DNA of 64,000 nt from Wenyingzhuangia gilva. Its GTDB lineage: Bacteria > Bacteroidota > Bacteroidia > Flavobacteriales > Flavobacteriaceae. The translations under genes and the position numbers were made by a program. How positions within the stretch are numbered: the first letter of the stretch is position 1; each line of letters starts with the position of its first letter. The DNA lies in contig NZ_JAUMIT010000004.1 in NCBI RefSeq assembly GCF_030519655.1, positions 124,001 to 188,000 of the forward strand. The letters run 5' to 3'. The notes below the pieces were generated by a model that was not told the origin of the DNA, ran no database searches, and saw only the letters and a program-made list of their open reading frames with translations. Shown here piece after piece: positions 16,641 to 26,102 of this stretch.

Positions 16641-17792
16641 ATGGAAGAATTTAAAGAACTTTTTGAAGAGATTCAAAGCAGCATTGTGGCTGATACGTTT
16701 GTAAAGATGACGTTTAGCAAGCCGATTCGTAAAAACGATGGTTTAAGAAATATATACGTTCGTTTGGTGACCATTCAGGATCAACAAAAATTTCAGTTTA
16801 CGTATCGTAACAAAACCAATGATGTGGTGAAGAATTTTTCTATGGAAGAGGCTTTGGAACAAATTTCAGATTTGTTGATGAATACTTTTCGTTCTGCGGT
16901 GGTATTTACTTTGCCAGATGACATTCAGGTGTTTGTGTCTAAAAAGAAAGCGGTAACGCTTAAAAAAGTAGCTCCTAGTTTTACCAACAAGTTGCCAGAA
17001 ACGCACGACAGGCCTAAAGAAAAACGTGCTGCTAACAGAGAGTATTTGTTTCATTTAGGAGTCACCGACAAAGAAGGAAATGTTATTCCTAAAATGGCGG
17101 ATAAATATCGCCAGATAAATAAGTATTTAGAAATTATTGAAGGTTTAATCAACGGTGCAAAATTGCCTAAAAAGATTCAGATTGTAGATATGGGGTCTGG
17201 AAAAGGGTATTTGACTTTTGCCTTGTATGATTATTTAAAAAACGATAGACATAAAGAAGTTTCTGTCACGGGAATTGAATTGCGTGATGGTTTGGTAAAA
17301 TATTGTAATGATGTGGCAACAAAATGTGGATTTGAAGAATTGCATTTTGAAAACAAATTGATTCAGGATTACGACAATAAAAAGATTGATATATTAATTG
17401 CCTTACACGCTTGTGATACTGCCACAGATGATGCTATTGCCAAAGGAATTGTAGCCAATGCAAGTTTGGTAATTTGTGCTCCTTGTTGCCATAAACAAGT
17501 CCGTCAACAATTAAAAGGAACAGAGCAGGAGAGTCCTATTTTAAAGTATGGGATTTTTAAAGAACGACAGTTTGAAATGATTACGGATACCATTCGTGCT
17601 TTGATTATGGAAAAACATCAATACAGTACCAAAGTGTTTGAGTTTATTTCTAACGAACACACTCGTAAAAATGTGATGTTGGTGGGTTCTAAAACCACTA
17701 AAAAAGTAGATGCCAAAGACATCAATAATAAGATTAAAGATTTAAAAGATCAATACCATATAGATTTTCATTATTTGGAAAAACAACTGTAA
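16641..17792 (+). CDS. Class I SAM-dependent methyltransferase (METTL25-like)
   Basis: The 383-residue protein has an N-terminal region of ~130 residues ahead of a Rossmann methyltransferase. Motif I is IVDMGSGKGYL (about 182-192) and the acidic loop is TGIELRDGLV. The conserved LHACDTATDDAI and VICAPCCHKQ place it in the group of methyltransferases related to eukaryotic METTL25/RRNAD1. The substrate is not known for this branch. It faces away from the beta-rich protein gene, 50 bases from its preferred start, and ends at a strong bidirectional terminator shared with the convergent mscS-like gene. Confidence 0.75.
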   Translation: MEEFKELFEEIQSSIVADTFVKMTFSKPIRKNDGLRNIYVRLVTIQDQQKFQFTYRNKTNDVVKNFSMEEALEQISDLLMNTFRSAVVFTLPDDIQVFVSKKKAVTLKKVAPSFTNKLPETHDRPKEKRAANREYLFHLGVTDKEGNVIPKMADKYRQINKYLEIIEGLINGAKLPKKIQIVDMGSGKGYLTFALYDYLKNDRHKEVSVTGIELRDGLVKYCNDVATKCGFEELHFENKLIQDYDNKKIDILIALHACDTATDDAIAKGIVANASLVICAPCCHKQVRQQLKGTEQESPILKYGIFKERQFEMITDTIRALIMEKHQYSTKVFEFISNEHTRKNVMLVGSKTTKKVDAKDINNKIKDLKDQYHIDFHYLEKQL

Positions 17793-17796
17793 AAAA

Positions 17797-17822
17797 AAGC
17801 GCTTAGAAATTTCTAAGCGCTT
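17797..17822. terminator. Bidirectional terminator between convergent genes
   Basis: A perfect 26-bp palindrome whose half is AAGCGCTTAGAAA, flanked by A8 on the left and T6 on the right, so it can end transcription from both the methyltransferase (plus) and the MscS-type channel (minus). Confidence 0.9.
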
Positions 17823-17831
17823 TTTTATTGA

Positions 17832-19742
17832 TTATTCATTTTTGTCTTTATGAATATTTACATTAAAACTAGGAGCCTTATAGTTTTTATCTAAATAATC
17901 TTTTGGAATGGTGGTCATGTTTCCATCTCTATTGGCACGGTAGTGAGGAGATAAAATTTCTATGCCCATTTCGTTACAAACATCTTGAATGTTTTGATGT
18001 AATTCTGAATAAATAACGGCTTGTTTTGCTACTATTTTGGTGTAAGCATTTATTTCGTAAGACACATAATTGTCATCCAAACTGGTTTGTAATACAAAAG
18101 GTCTTGGGGTGTTAGATAAGGCTTCGGTTCTAATAGCAGCTTCAATCAAAGCTTCGTGAACTGTTTTCCAAGGCACATCGTAACCAATGGTAACTGTGGT
18201 ATGTAGTATCAAACCATTTTCATCGGCAATACTAGAATAGTTGATGATATTACTCGCTAGAATAGTAGAGTTTGGAACAGTAATGATTTCATTTTTTACT
18301 GTTTTTAATCGGGTAATTAACAAGGTTTTTTCAATCACATCTCCTTTTAAATCATTCACTTTTATCCTGTCTCCAATTTTAAAAGAACGCATATAAGTAA
18401 TCACCAAACCAGCCACCATGTTTGCAATGGCAGTAGAAGAACCTAAGGAAAATAAAATACCAACAAATACTGATACCCCTTGGAATACCCTGGAATCATT
18501 TCCTGGTAAATGAGGAAAAATTAACACAATGGTAAAGGCATATAATAAAACCCTTGCAATTCCAAAAGTAGGCATGGCCCAATCTGGATGAAAACCATTG
18601 ATTTTTAATTTTTCGTTTTTAATTTCATTAAAGATATAGCGTACAAATCTGATGAAATATCTCATCACCACATAAATAACGGCAATACTAAATAAGTTGG
18701 GTAAAAAGGAAACAAAGCTACTAAATACATTGGTTAAGGGATTCCAAATCAATCCAAACAAAGTATCAGCCCAATCTCTTGTAAATGGAAAAATACTAAA
18801 GATAATGGGTAGGGTAATGTAAAGTAAAAGGAAATAAACAATAATCTTTAAGGCTGTAAAGATATATGAAACCAATACCAAAGCTTGTTCTGTTGAAACC
18901 AATACATAATCATTGTATTTTAAATCTTTTAGCCAATTTTCTTGATTTTTTTTGATGATATTATCAAGCCTTACAAAAAGGCGAGTCACCATTTTAATGA
19001 TGAACCAAGTAAGCAAAATAGCCCCTAAAGTTAAGGCAATACGAATCAATAGTTTTTTTAAACTGTTTTCTTCTCTAGCAGTAATGATGGCTTTTTGAAT
19101 GGTGTTCTTAAATCTATCTGCAGTGTCTTTAATGGTGTGATTGTACCAAATACCATCTGCCTCAGAAATACTCATAATGATGATTTCTTTATACACAATA
19201 TCATAGCTATTCTCGTATTTTGTTACTTGAATTTCTTCAATATTTAGAAAATCATCATTGTATAAATTTTCAATTTTTTTAGAAATGTTATTCGCTCTTT
19301 CTTTTGGAGTTGAAGATCCAATTTTGGTGTAAATAGAGAATAAAGTATCTTGTAAAACGCCTACTACAGGAAAACCTTTGGCTGTTTTTCTAAGGGCATC
19401 AATTCTGGCTTTTTTTTCAGAAATTCTGTCTAATTCACTTTGCTCAATTTCTTGCAACTGCTTTAATAATTCTTGTTTTTGAATATTATCAGTTGTTTTA
19501 AGAGATTTTAAAGTATTTTCTAATTCTACTTTTTTAATAGAATCGGCTATTCTTTTTATCTGAATTTCTTGAAGTTTTTTGTTAAAGCTATCTAACAAAG
19601 CAAGATTGATAGAATCATTGTTTTGGGCAATACTATCATTAGATTTTTGGATGCTATCTGTAACAATTTTGTCTTGAGAAAAGACTAAAGTGTTAAAACA
19701 AAGTAAAAAAAATAGTATTGTATGGGTAAAAATATGCTTCAT
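17832..19742 (-). CDS. MscS-family mechanosensitive channel with exported coiled-coil N-terminus
   Basis: The 636-residue protein starts with a signal peptide (to about 22) and a charged coiled coil (roughly 30-115), so the N-terminal domain is periplasmic. Several membrane helices follow. The MscS pore and beta domain are clear: VFVGILFSLGSSTAIANMVAGLVITYMRSFKIGDRIKV, then GDVIEKTLLITRLKTVKNEIITVPNSTIL. The C-terminal alpha/beta cage follows. Known members open under membrane tension to release solutes on osmotic downshock. The coiled-coil extension makes it like the larger MscK/YnaI-type variants. It ends at the shared terminator and is 53 bases downstream of the YkgJ-type gene. Confidence 0.9.
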   Translation of the reverse strand: MKHIFTHTILFFLLCFNTLVFSQDKIVTDSIQKSNDSIAQNNDSINLALLDSFNKKLQEIQIKRIADSIKKVELENTLKSLKTTDNIQKQELLKQLQEIEQSELDRISEKKARIDALRKTAKGFPVVGVLQDTLFSIYTKIGSSTPKERANNISKKIENLYNDDFLNIEEIQVTKYENSYDIVYKEIIIMSISEADGIWYNHTIKDTADRFKNTIQKAIITAREENSLKKLLIRIALTLGAILLTWFIIKMVTRLFVRLDNIIKKNQENWLKDLKYNDYVLVSTEQALVLVSYIFTALKIIVYFLLLYITLPIIFSIFPFTRDWADTLFGLIWNPLTNVFSSFVSFLPNLFSIAVIYVVMRYFIRFVRYIFNEIKNEKLKINGFHPDWAMPTFGIARVLLYAFTIVLIFPHLPGNDSRVFQGVSVFVGILFSLGSSTAIANMVAGLVITYMRSFKIGDRIKVNDLKGDVIEKTLLITRLKTVKNEIITVPNSTILASNIINYSSIADENGLILHTTVTIGYDVPWKTVHEALIEAAIRTEALSNTPRPFVLQTSLDDNYVSYEINAYTKIVAKQAVIYSELHQNIQDVCNEMGIEILSPHYRANRDGNMTTIPKDYLDKNYKAPSFNVNIHKDKNE

Positions 19743-19795
19743 GTTTGATCTTTCAAATAATAAACAATAACAATATACATTTTTTAAAGAAACCC

Positions 19796-20398
19796 TTAGG
19801 CAATTTTTTCTAAAGGATTTGGAAATGGTCTGTAAGCATAATATTGTAGTACTTCTTCTATGGCTATTTTAAGTGCTTTGTTGACTGGTAACATTTGATT
19901 TCCCAAATGAAAATCTATTTGATTTAATTGCATATAGTAATCGGTAAAAATAGGCACAGACAAACCATTGTTGATGGCTTCTACAGTACTGTTGTAGTTT
20001 TTAGACTGACCTTCTTTAATAATTTTACAAGTAGCCAGTCTTAATTTTCCGTACTTGTCTGTATTGGCTGCAGAACCAAACAAGCGACAAATTAATCCTC
20101 TGTATTTATAATTGCTACAACTACCACTGTTATTGTCTATAATAGAAAGAGGTGAGTATAACAAACAAGTAGGGGATTGTCTTTCGTTAAGCGTATCTAG
20201 CATTTTTTCTGCTTCTCCGTGTAAAAATAAATGAAATGCCCATGGTAAAAATTCCAAAGGAGAGGCTTCAATAGTTGGGTGTGTGCAACATTTTCCGCAA
20301 CCAGCAACACAACCAATGCCTGATGCTTTTTTAAATTGAGCGGTATCTTGCTCTAATTGGTAAAACAAATTTTCTACCAATTGTACTTTGCGTTCCAT
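19796..20398 (-). CDS. YkgJ-type cysteine cluster protein
   Basis: The 200-residue cytosolic protein carries the family cluster C-x3-C-x2-CC at 30-38 (GCVAGCGKCC), with further cysteines in LICRLFG and ATCKI that complete a probable zinc or Fe-S site. Families of this type are annotated as metal-chelating; some modify residues in other proteins, but no reaction is established for this branch. The start at the ATG at 20398 gives a normal charged N-terminus. The neighbours (MscS, APC permease) give no functional link. Confidence 0.75.
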   Translation of the reverse strand: MERKVQLVENLFYQLEQDTAQFKKASGIGCVAGCGKCCTHPTIEASPLEFLPWAFHLFLHGEAEKMLDTLNERQSPTCLLYSPLSIIDNNSGSCSNYKYRGLICRLFGSAANTDKYGKLRLATCKIIKEGQSKNYNSTVEAINNGLSVPIFTDYYMQLNQIDFHLGNQMLPVNKALKIAIEEVLQYYAYRPFPNPLEKIA

Positions 20399-20463
20399 CG
20401 ACTATATTTTTATCGAATGTAGGTCAAAAAAACATAGGTTGTTAAAATATCTTGTAAAGAATT

Positions 20464-21744
20464 TTAATGATATTTTTTTTTCTTTAATAAGTATAAAAAA
20501 GTTAAAATAATGGTTGCAGCAACAATACCAATGACTTCTGCTTTGGTTAAACTAAAAAGCAAAGTAATGATGATGATTGCAGATAAAATTGGAATGGTAG
20601 CTCCTCCAGGAAGTTTAAAATCATTCTTATCAAAAGTTTTGTTTTTTCTAAGTTTGATCACAGATAATGAGACTCCCAGATAGACCAAAAGGATGGTGGC
20701 ACTTGCAATAATGGCCAATTCTTGAAAACCACCTAGAAGACTAAATACAAAAGCAACTACACTGTAAACAATCACAGCCGTATAAGGCGTTTCAAATTTT
20801 GGATGAATTTTAGCCAACCATTTAATTGGTAAAGTATTGTCTTTTGCTGCTTTGTATAAAACCCTAGGAATTCCCAAAGATTCACTGCTTAAATAACCAA
20901 ACATAGAAACTCCTGCTCCAATGGTTAATACCGTAAAACCGATAGGTCCAACCAAATGATTGGCTACTTCGCTCAAAGGATTTTTACTAAAATTAGGAAG
21001 CGTATCTCCCAAAACTCCCTGAGATACGGTTTGTATTAAAATATAAAGGATCAACACCCCGGTAATACTTATGAATATAGCTTTTGGGATGTTCTTTCTA
21101 GGATTAATGATTTCACCACTAATAGACAAAGCCGATTCTGCTCCTTGAAAAGCAAAAAATAACAGTAATGATGTTTTCCCAATTTGAGTAAAATCAGGAA
21201 TGTTATTAATAGCAAGATTCTGAACAGTAACATCTTGCCAAGAAAAGAAGACCAATAACAAAAGAGGGATTAACTTAATAATGGTAATGATTTTAATCAT
21301 TCGGATACTCTCTTTAATTCCAATCACATTTAAGTAGCCTAATCCAAAAAAGACAAGGAAAGAGAATATTATTTTTACCGTTTTAGATTTAAAAAAAGGA
21401 AAGATAGAACTTAACAAATCTGTAATGGCATTGGTAACGGCAGCATCGGCAGAAATGGCAGAAATCACAAATAGTATGGCGGTTAAAAAACCAAAATAAG
21501 GGCCAAAAGAAGATTTTATATAAGAATAAACCCCTCCTGATGAGGTAACTTTACTACCCACTTCTGCAAAACAAAGCATGACCAAGGTAATAAGAATTCC
21601 ACAAAATAAATAAGCATATATACTAGCCGATCCTAAGTTTGCCGCCACAATAGCAGGTAAAGCAAATATTCCTGCTCCTACAATGGTGTTGATAATGTTT
21701 GCACTAAGACCTAATACGCCAACTTTTCTCTTTAAGCTTTGCAT
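20464..21744 (-). CDS. APC-superfamily amino acid permease
   Basis: The 426-residue protein has about 12 membrane helices. The first contains NIINTIVGAGIFALPAIVA, the unwound substrate-binding helix with the GAGIF motif of APC transporters, and FFAFQGAESALSISGEIINPRKNIPKAI is the conserved helix 6-7 region. These transporters move amino acids or polyamines with protons or by exchange across the inner membrane. The substrate cannot be read from sequence. No biosynthetic or degradative partner is adjacent. Confidence 0.85.
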   Translation of the reverse strand: MQSLKRKVGVLGLSANIINTIVGAGIFALPAIVAANLGSASIYAYLFCGILITLVMLCFAEVGSKVTSSGGVYSYIKSSFGPYFGFLTAILFVISAISADAAVTNAITDLLSSIFPFFKSKTVKIIFSFLVFFGLGYLNVIGIKESIRMIKIITIIKLIPLLLLVFFSWQDVTVQNLAINNIPDFTQIGKTSLLLFFAFQGAESALSISGEIINPRKNIPKAIFISITGVLILYILIQTVSQGVLGDTLPNFSKNPLSEVANHLVGPIGFTVLTIGAGVSMFGYLSSESLGIPRVLYKAAKDNTLPIKWLAKIHPKFETPYTAVIVYSVVAFVFSLLGGFQELAIIASATILLVYLGVSLSVIKLRKNKTFDKNDFKLPGGATIPILSAIIIITLLFSLTKAEVIGIVAATIILTFLYLLKKKKYH

Positions 21745-21840
21745 TGATTTTTTTTGGTTGATAAAATTTTTCCGCTAATCTAACATATTAAATATTTAGT
21801 TGATAAATATTATGTCATGTTTACACTTGTGATAAGACAG

Positions 21841-23142
21841 TTATTTTAGGTTTTTACTGATCCAATCTAAGATACGATGACGTGTAGTGGTAGACACCCA
21901 ATGTTCGTTGATAGGGGTGATTAGTTTTTCTTTTTTGCTATGAATGGCATTGTATACAATATAACTGGTGGTTGGTGGACAAGTATTGTCGTTATATCCC
22001 CAGGTCATAAATACAGGTACATCAATGATTTTTGCAAAATTTACCACATCATAATAAGACAAAGTATTTATTTTTTCTGGAGTCAACATATTGTCAAATT
22101 TATTCGCCAAATGAGGGTAGCCTCCAGCTCTGTTGGCTTTGTAACCAGCCATGTCACTTAATGCAGGATGATTGGCAGCGCAGGCGGTAATTCTTTTGTC
22201 TAATCCTGTGGTGATTAAAGCCAAGGCACCTCCTTGACTTCCCCCTTGGGCAATTACATTTTTACCATCCCATTCTTTTAATGAGGTTAAGTAATCAATG
22301 GCACGAACGCAAGATAAGTAGACTTTTTTCATGTAATAATTGTCTCTATCATCTAAACCATTTACCAAATAACTGTTGTTTTTATCTCCAAAAGCTTTAC
22401 TGATTTCTTTGTAAGTTTCTTTGTCTAAATTAGGTCTAATACCATGAATTTCCATATCAAACCTAATATAACCACTTTCTGCATAAAACAGGTGTTTTAA
22501 AGGATTCATGGGTTTGATTCCAGCTCCTGGAGGAGAGAATACCACAGGAAATTTTCCAGATTTTTTAGGAATTGTTAAATAACCGTAAACATAATTTCCT
22601 TTTTCAAAAGTTTGTAGCTTGATTAGATAACAATCTACTTTGTTATTAGAGTATTCTGGAACAAATTCTTTGGTAAAGTCCACTGGGCATTCATATGCTT
22701 TTTGTTTGTTATTTTGCCAAAATTGAACAAAATCACTAGGGAACATAGTATAAGGTCTCAGTTTTTCAGGATCAAAACCAAGTTTGATATGATGTTTGTA
22801 TTCTTGTCCGTTTAAAGTAAGTTTTAATTGACAATCTTTAAAACCAGGTTCAGTCATGGTTCCAATGGAAAGTAATCCTTGTCCGTTCTTAAGCGTAATG
22901 GTTCCTTTGTTTTCACTAGGCATTAATTCGGGTCCATAACTATAGGCAACTTCAATATCTTTTTGTAAAATACCATATTCATAAACTGAAATGGTAATGC
23001 TTGCTTCTTCGTTTGTGTGGTATAACCAATCTAAATGGTTGGGAGTGGTTACCCATAAAAGATCACTTCGATAAGGTTCATTTTGTGCTTGATTGTTAAG
23101 GGTAATGAAAAAACAGATAAATAATAATAATACTTTCTTCAT
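21841..23142 (-). CDS. Exported acetyl esterase, CE7 (acetyl-xylan esterase) family
   Basis: I start this at the ATG at 23142 (433 aa, MKKVLLLFICFFITLNNQAQ signal peptide); the longer ORF adds 31 residues with no sensible N-terminus. After a ~120-residue beta domain comes an alpha/beta hydrolase: PVVFSPPGAG as oxyanion region, AQGGSQGGALAL with the nucleophile serine near 300, TWGYNDNTCPP with the aspartate, and a final NEHWVS giving the histidine. This is the AXE1/CE7 pattern. Such enzymes remove acetyl groups from xylo-oligosaccharides and other small esters. It stands alone behind a terminator that ends the upstream operon. Confidence 0.8.
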   Translation of the reverse strand: MKKVLLLFICFFITLNNQAQNEPYRSDLLWVTTPNHLDWLYHTNEEASITISVYEYGILQKDIEVAYSYGPELMPSENKGTITLKNGQGLLSIGTMTEPGFKDCQLKLTLNGQEYKHHIKLGFDPEKLRPYTMFPSDFVQFWQNNKQKAYECPVDFTKEFVPEYSNNKVDCYLIKLQTFEKGNYVYGYLTIPKKSGKFPVVFSPPGAGIKPMNPLKHLFYAESGYIRFDMEIHGIRPNLDKETYKEISKAFGDKNNSYLVNGLDDRDNYYMKKVYLSCVRAIDYLTSLKEWDGKNVIAQGGSQGGALALITTGLDKRITACAANHPALSDMAGYKANRAGGYPHLANKFDNMLTPEKINTLSYYDVVNFAKIIDVPVFMTWGYNDNTCPPTTSYIVYNAIHSKKEKLITPINEHWVSTTTRHRILDWISKNLK

Positions 23143-23195
23143 TTGAATATAGTGTTGTATTAAGTTTGGAAGATGAAGATAATGAAAAAAGAAAA

Positions 23196-23219
23196 AGGAT
23201 GAAGTTTTTACTCCATCCT
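23196..23219 (-). terminator. Terminator of the 28712-23260 operon
   Basis: A 10-bp stem AGGATGAAGT / ACTCCATCCT (one mismatch), loop TTTT. On the minus strand it is followed by a T-rich run; a T7 on the other side makes it potentially bidirectional. It separates the upstream thioredoxin-like operon from the CE7 gene. Confidence 0.75.
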
Positions 23220-23259
23220 CTTTTTTTGATAGCATTGGACTAAAACCATGCGTTTTTTT

Positions 23260-23520
23260 TTATATCAAGCTCATTATTATGGGAAGTGAACTGGCAAGCG
23301 CTGTAACAATTCCGGTGACAATGATACAAATCCCAATCCATTTTATGATTTTGTGAATATCTTCCTTTTTCTTTAAAGGAGTTTCATGGTCGGGTATAAG
23401 TTTATTGGTGATGAGTAATAACAAAAAATCATGATGTTTGTAAATTAAGATTCCAAAAGAAATCCAAATCCCTGCTTTTGCAAGAGAAAGGATAAAAGAG
23501 GATAAGAATGTGATGGCCAT
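23260..23520 (-). CDS. Small two-helix membrane protein
   Basis: The 86-residue protein has two membrane helices (about 8-30 and 62-85) joined by a charged loop (NKLIPDHETPLKKKEDIHK). No family is recognised. It lies 12 bases downstream of the 844-residue thioredoxin-domain gene and before the terminator, so it is the last gene of that operon and may serve the same envelope function. Confidence 0.6.
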   Translation of the reverse strand: MAITFLSSFILSLAKAGIWISFGILIYKHHDFLLLLITNKLIPDHETPLKKKEDIHKIIKWIGICIIVTGIVTALASSLPIIMSLI

Positions 23521-23532
23521 GGTTTTTAGTTT

Positions 23533-26067
23533 TTATTGTTTATTTAATTCTTCCTCTAATATTTTTTTGATATCACTATTGCTGTGATGTCCCAATTTAG
23601 GATTTACCAATTCACCTTTTTTATTCACCAAAGCATAGTGAGGAATTCCTGAAATTTTGAACTTATCTTTTAAATAATTCCATTCATCTTGGGTAACTCT
23701 GTAATGTTCTCCTTTGATATTTGGAATGGCATTTTTCCAAGTTTTTTCTGGGGAACTAGGAGCAGAGATGTATAAAAACACCACGTCTTTATCTATCATT
23801 TCTTCTTTTAAGGGAGCAATTCTCTGAATCCCAGATCTACACGGTCCACACCAAGTAGCCCAAAAATCTACATAAATCACTTTTCCTTTGAACTTAGCAA
23901 TCATACTTTCAAAAAGTTCATCACCTTCTGTTTTTTCCACTTTGTTCACGTGGTAACCTGTTTTGGTTTTGTTGGCTTCTAAAGTCTCAATGGTTTTGTT
24001 GTTGGCAATATCTATATAATTGGCTAGGTCTTTATTTGTAATATCTTTTTTTATGTTTTTTAATTCTGTAGCGCTATAAGGGACTAGATCGGTAGTCAAC
24101 GGTCTGGCATACATTTGTAAGGTGAATATATCAAACACAAAAGAAGTGTCTAAACCTAAAATTTCTTTCATGTTCTCTCTTTTAGATTCGTAATACTTTT
24201 TAGTTGAAAGACTAATAAACTTACTAGAATACTTGGTTTTGAATTCTTTTAGAGCTTCTCCATGCTTTTCTTGAAAGGCTTTTACTGCTGCTTTTTCTTC
24301 TGGAGAAGTTATGTTATCCATTGCAATCAACATTTCTTCGTCTAAAGGACTTAGTTTTCCTTCATTTTTCAGTTGTTCTTTTAAAATTTGGTAAGTATCT
24401 TCGTTAGGTTGCTCTTTCTGTATTTTTTGAATCGTAGCCAAATTTGTTCTGTAAAAAGAATTTAACCTCATGCCATACTTTTGATTAAAAACATCTTGTC
24501 TTTCTTGTTTTTCAGGAGTGTTTAAAAGTTCATTAGCTTTAACAGCAGCTACTTGCTCTTGAGGAATATTGATGTTTTGTGTTTGTAGATATGTTAAAAC
24601 ATCATTTGATGTAATAGGGTGATTTACTTTGCTGTTAAAGATATCTAAAAAAGTAAAATAATTTATAAAAAAGCTGTAACCATTAGCCATGATTGCTTTT
24701 TTATTATTTAAAATCTCAGGAGTAATTTCTGAAAGATAAGTTTTATCTAGTTTATAATTAGGAAGATCTTTTAATTCTTCTGGTTTTAAATTTCTTTTGG
24801 CTGATCTTGAATACATATCGTAAGAAAGCACCTGTGTTAAAGTTCTGTATTCTAGGGCTAGTTTTTTTAGTTCTAAAGCTTTTTTACTGATAAAGGTTGT
24901 TTGGGTTAGTGTTTCTAACTCTTGTAAAGCTTCCGCGTGTTGTTTGGTATAAATCGCTTTAAAATCTTCTGGTTTTATTTGTAAGATGTTTTCTCTTGTT
25001 TTTTGATCAATTCCGTTTATTCTAATATCCTTCATTTTCTCTAAATCGGTATTTACTTGCGCTAAATCACCCATAAATAAGTTTTCTTTTCCGTTAATTA
25101 CATGAAAAGTTTCTTTTCCTGGGGAGATGTAAAATGAAGTACTATTGTTAAAAACTCTAGAAAAAATAACTTGAGGATGTCCAATAGAAAGTTCTACTTT
25201 AAATGTTCCGTCTTCTGCTATTTTAACAATATGTTGCTCTTGATCTCCTGTAAAATTATTATTTACATAAACCATTCCTGTTTTAATTCCAACTCTAGGG
25301 GTGTAATCTTTAATAACTCCACTATAAATAGCTTTTCCTAATTTAATATTTGGCGTTTCTAATCCTCTATTGCTTTTTGAGGTATAGTTTGCATTGTTTT
25401 GTAAGGTTTTGGTATAGCTTCCTTTTTTGCTTTTATCTTCTTTAATGCTTAAAAGTCCATCTTTCTCTAATTTAGCTTTGATGATTTTTTCTTTTCCATC
25501 TTTTTCTAAAACTAGGGTGTATTTGTTTTTTTTAGATTTTACGGATTTGTATTTCCATAATTCTTTATTAATTAACGCTTTTTGATTGTTAAAAATATAA
25601 TCACAAAGTCCACTTCCATTGGTTTGTAACCAGCTTCCTTTAATTTGTTTAGGAATGGTAGGTAAATCTTTGTTGTTAAGAACTAAGTCATAAGTAAACC
25701 ATCTTCCTTCTTTAAAGTCTATTTTTGTAAGGTGTTTAGGGATTTTAGGAAAATAAACCTTGTAGTCAATTTCTCCTGTTTCATCTAAATAATGTTTTTT
25801 GTTAAAAGGAATTCCTTCTGTTTTTATAGCAAAATATTCTTTACCACTCTCAATTTCTACCAAACGAGTTTCCTTTAAAACTTTAATCCAATTTTTAGGT
25901 TTAAATTTTATATGGAAGTGTAAAATTGTAGCATCATCTAATAACTCTATTTTTGTGATAGAACCAGGAATACTATTTAAACCGTAAATAGGATCATCAA
26001 TCGTTTTGTTAGCAAAAACTCCAAAAGTAATTAGAGCTAATAAGTAAGTAAAAAGTTTCTTTTTCAT
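23533..26067 (-). CDS. Exported TlpA-like thioredoxin-domain protein, CGPC intact (paralogue A)
   Basis: The 844-residue protein has a signal peptide (MKKKLFTYLLALITFGVFA). An N-terminal beta domain of ~130 residues is shared with the next paralogue. A long middle part contains a carbohydrate-module-like region (GVIKDYTPRVGIKTGMVYVNN) and then mostly helix. The last ~120 residues are a TlpA/ResA-like thioredoxin fold: VDFWATWCGPC with CGPC at 740-743 and the cis-proline in SGIPHY near 809. It should therefore perform thiol-disulfide exchange in the periplasm. The middle ~600 residues have no assigned role. It is third of four genes in the operon. Confidence 0.8.
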   Translation of the reverse strand: MKKKLFTYLLALITFGVFANKTIDDPIYGLNSIPGSITKIELLDDATILHFHIKFKPKNWIKVLKETRLVEIESGKEYFAIKTEGIPFNKKHYLDETGEIDYKVYFPKIPKHLTKIDFKEGRWFTYDLVLNNKDLPTIPKQIKGSWLQTNGSGLCDYIFNNQKALINKELWKYKSVKSKKNKYTLVLEKDGKEKIIKAKLEKDGLLSIKEDKSKKGSYTKTLQNNANYTSKSNRGLETPNIKLGKAIYSGVIKDYTPRVGIKTGMVYVNNNFTGDQEQHIVKIAEDGTFKVELSIGHPQVIFSRVFNNSTSFYISPGKETFHVINGKENLFMGDLAQVNTDLEKMKDIRINGIDQKTRENILQIKPEDFKAIYTKQHAEALQELETLTQTTFISKKALELKKLALEYRTLTQVLSYDMYSRSAKRNLKPEELKDLPNYKLDKTYLSEITPEILNNKKAIMANGYSFFINYFTFLDIFNSKVNHPITSNDVLTYLQTQNINIPQEQVAAVKANELLNTPEKQERQDVFNQKYGMRLNSFYRTNLATIQKIQKEQPNEDTYQILKEQLKNEGKLSPLDEEMLIAMDNITSPEEKAAVKAFQEKHGEALKEFKTKYSSKFISLSTKKYYESKRENMKEILGLDTSFVFDIFTLQMYARPLTTDLVPYSATELKNIKKDITNKDLANYIDIANNKTIETLEANKTKTGYHVNKVEKTEGDELFESMIAKFKGKVIYVDFWATWCGPCRSGIQRIAPLKEEMIDKDVVFLYISAPSSPEKTWKNAIPNIKGEHYRVTQDEWNYLKDKFKISGIPHYALVNKKGELVNPKLGHHSNSDIKKILEEELNKQ

Positions 26068-26102
26068 TTTTTTGAATTTTATTAATTAAGTGGATTTAAC
26101 TT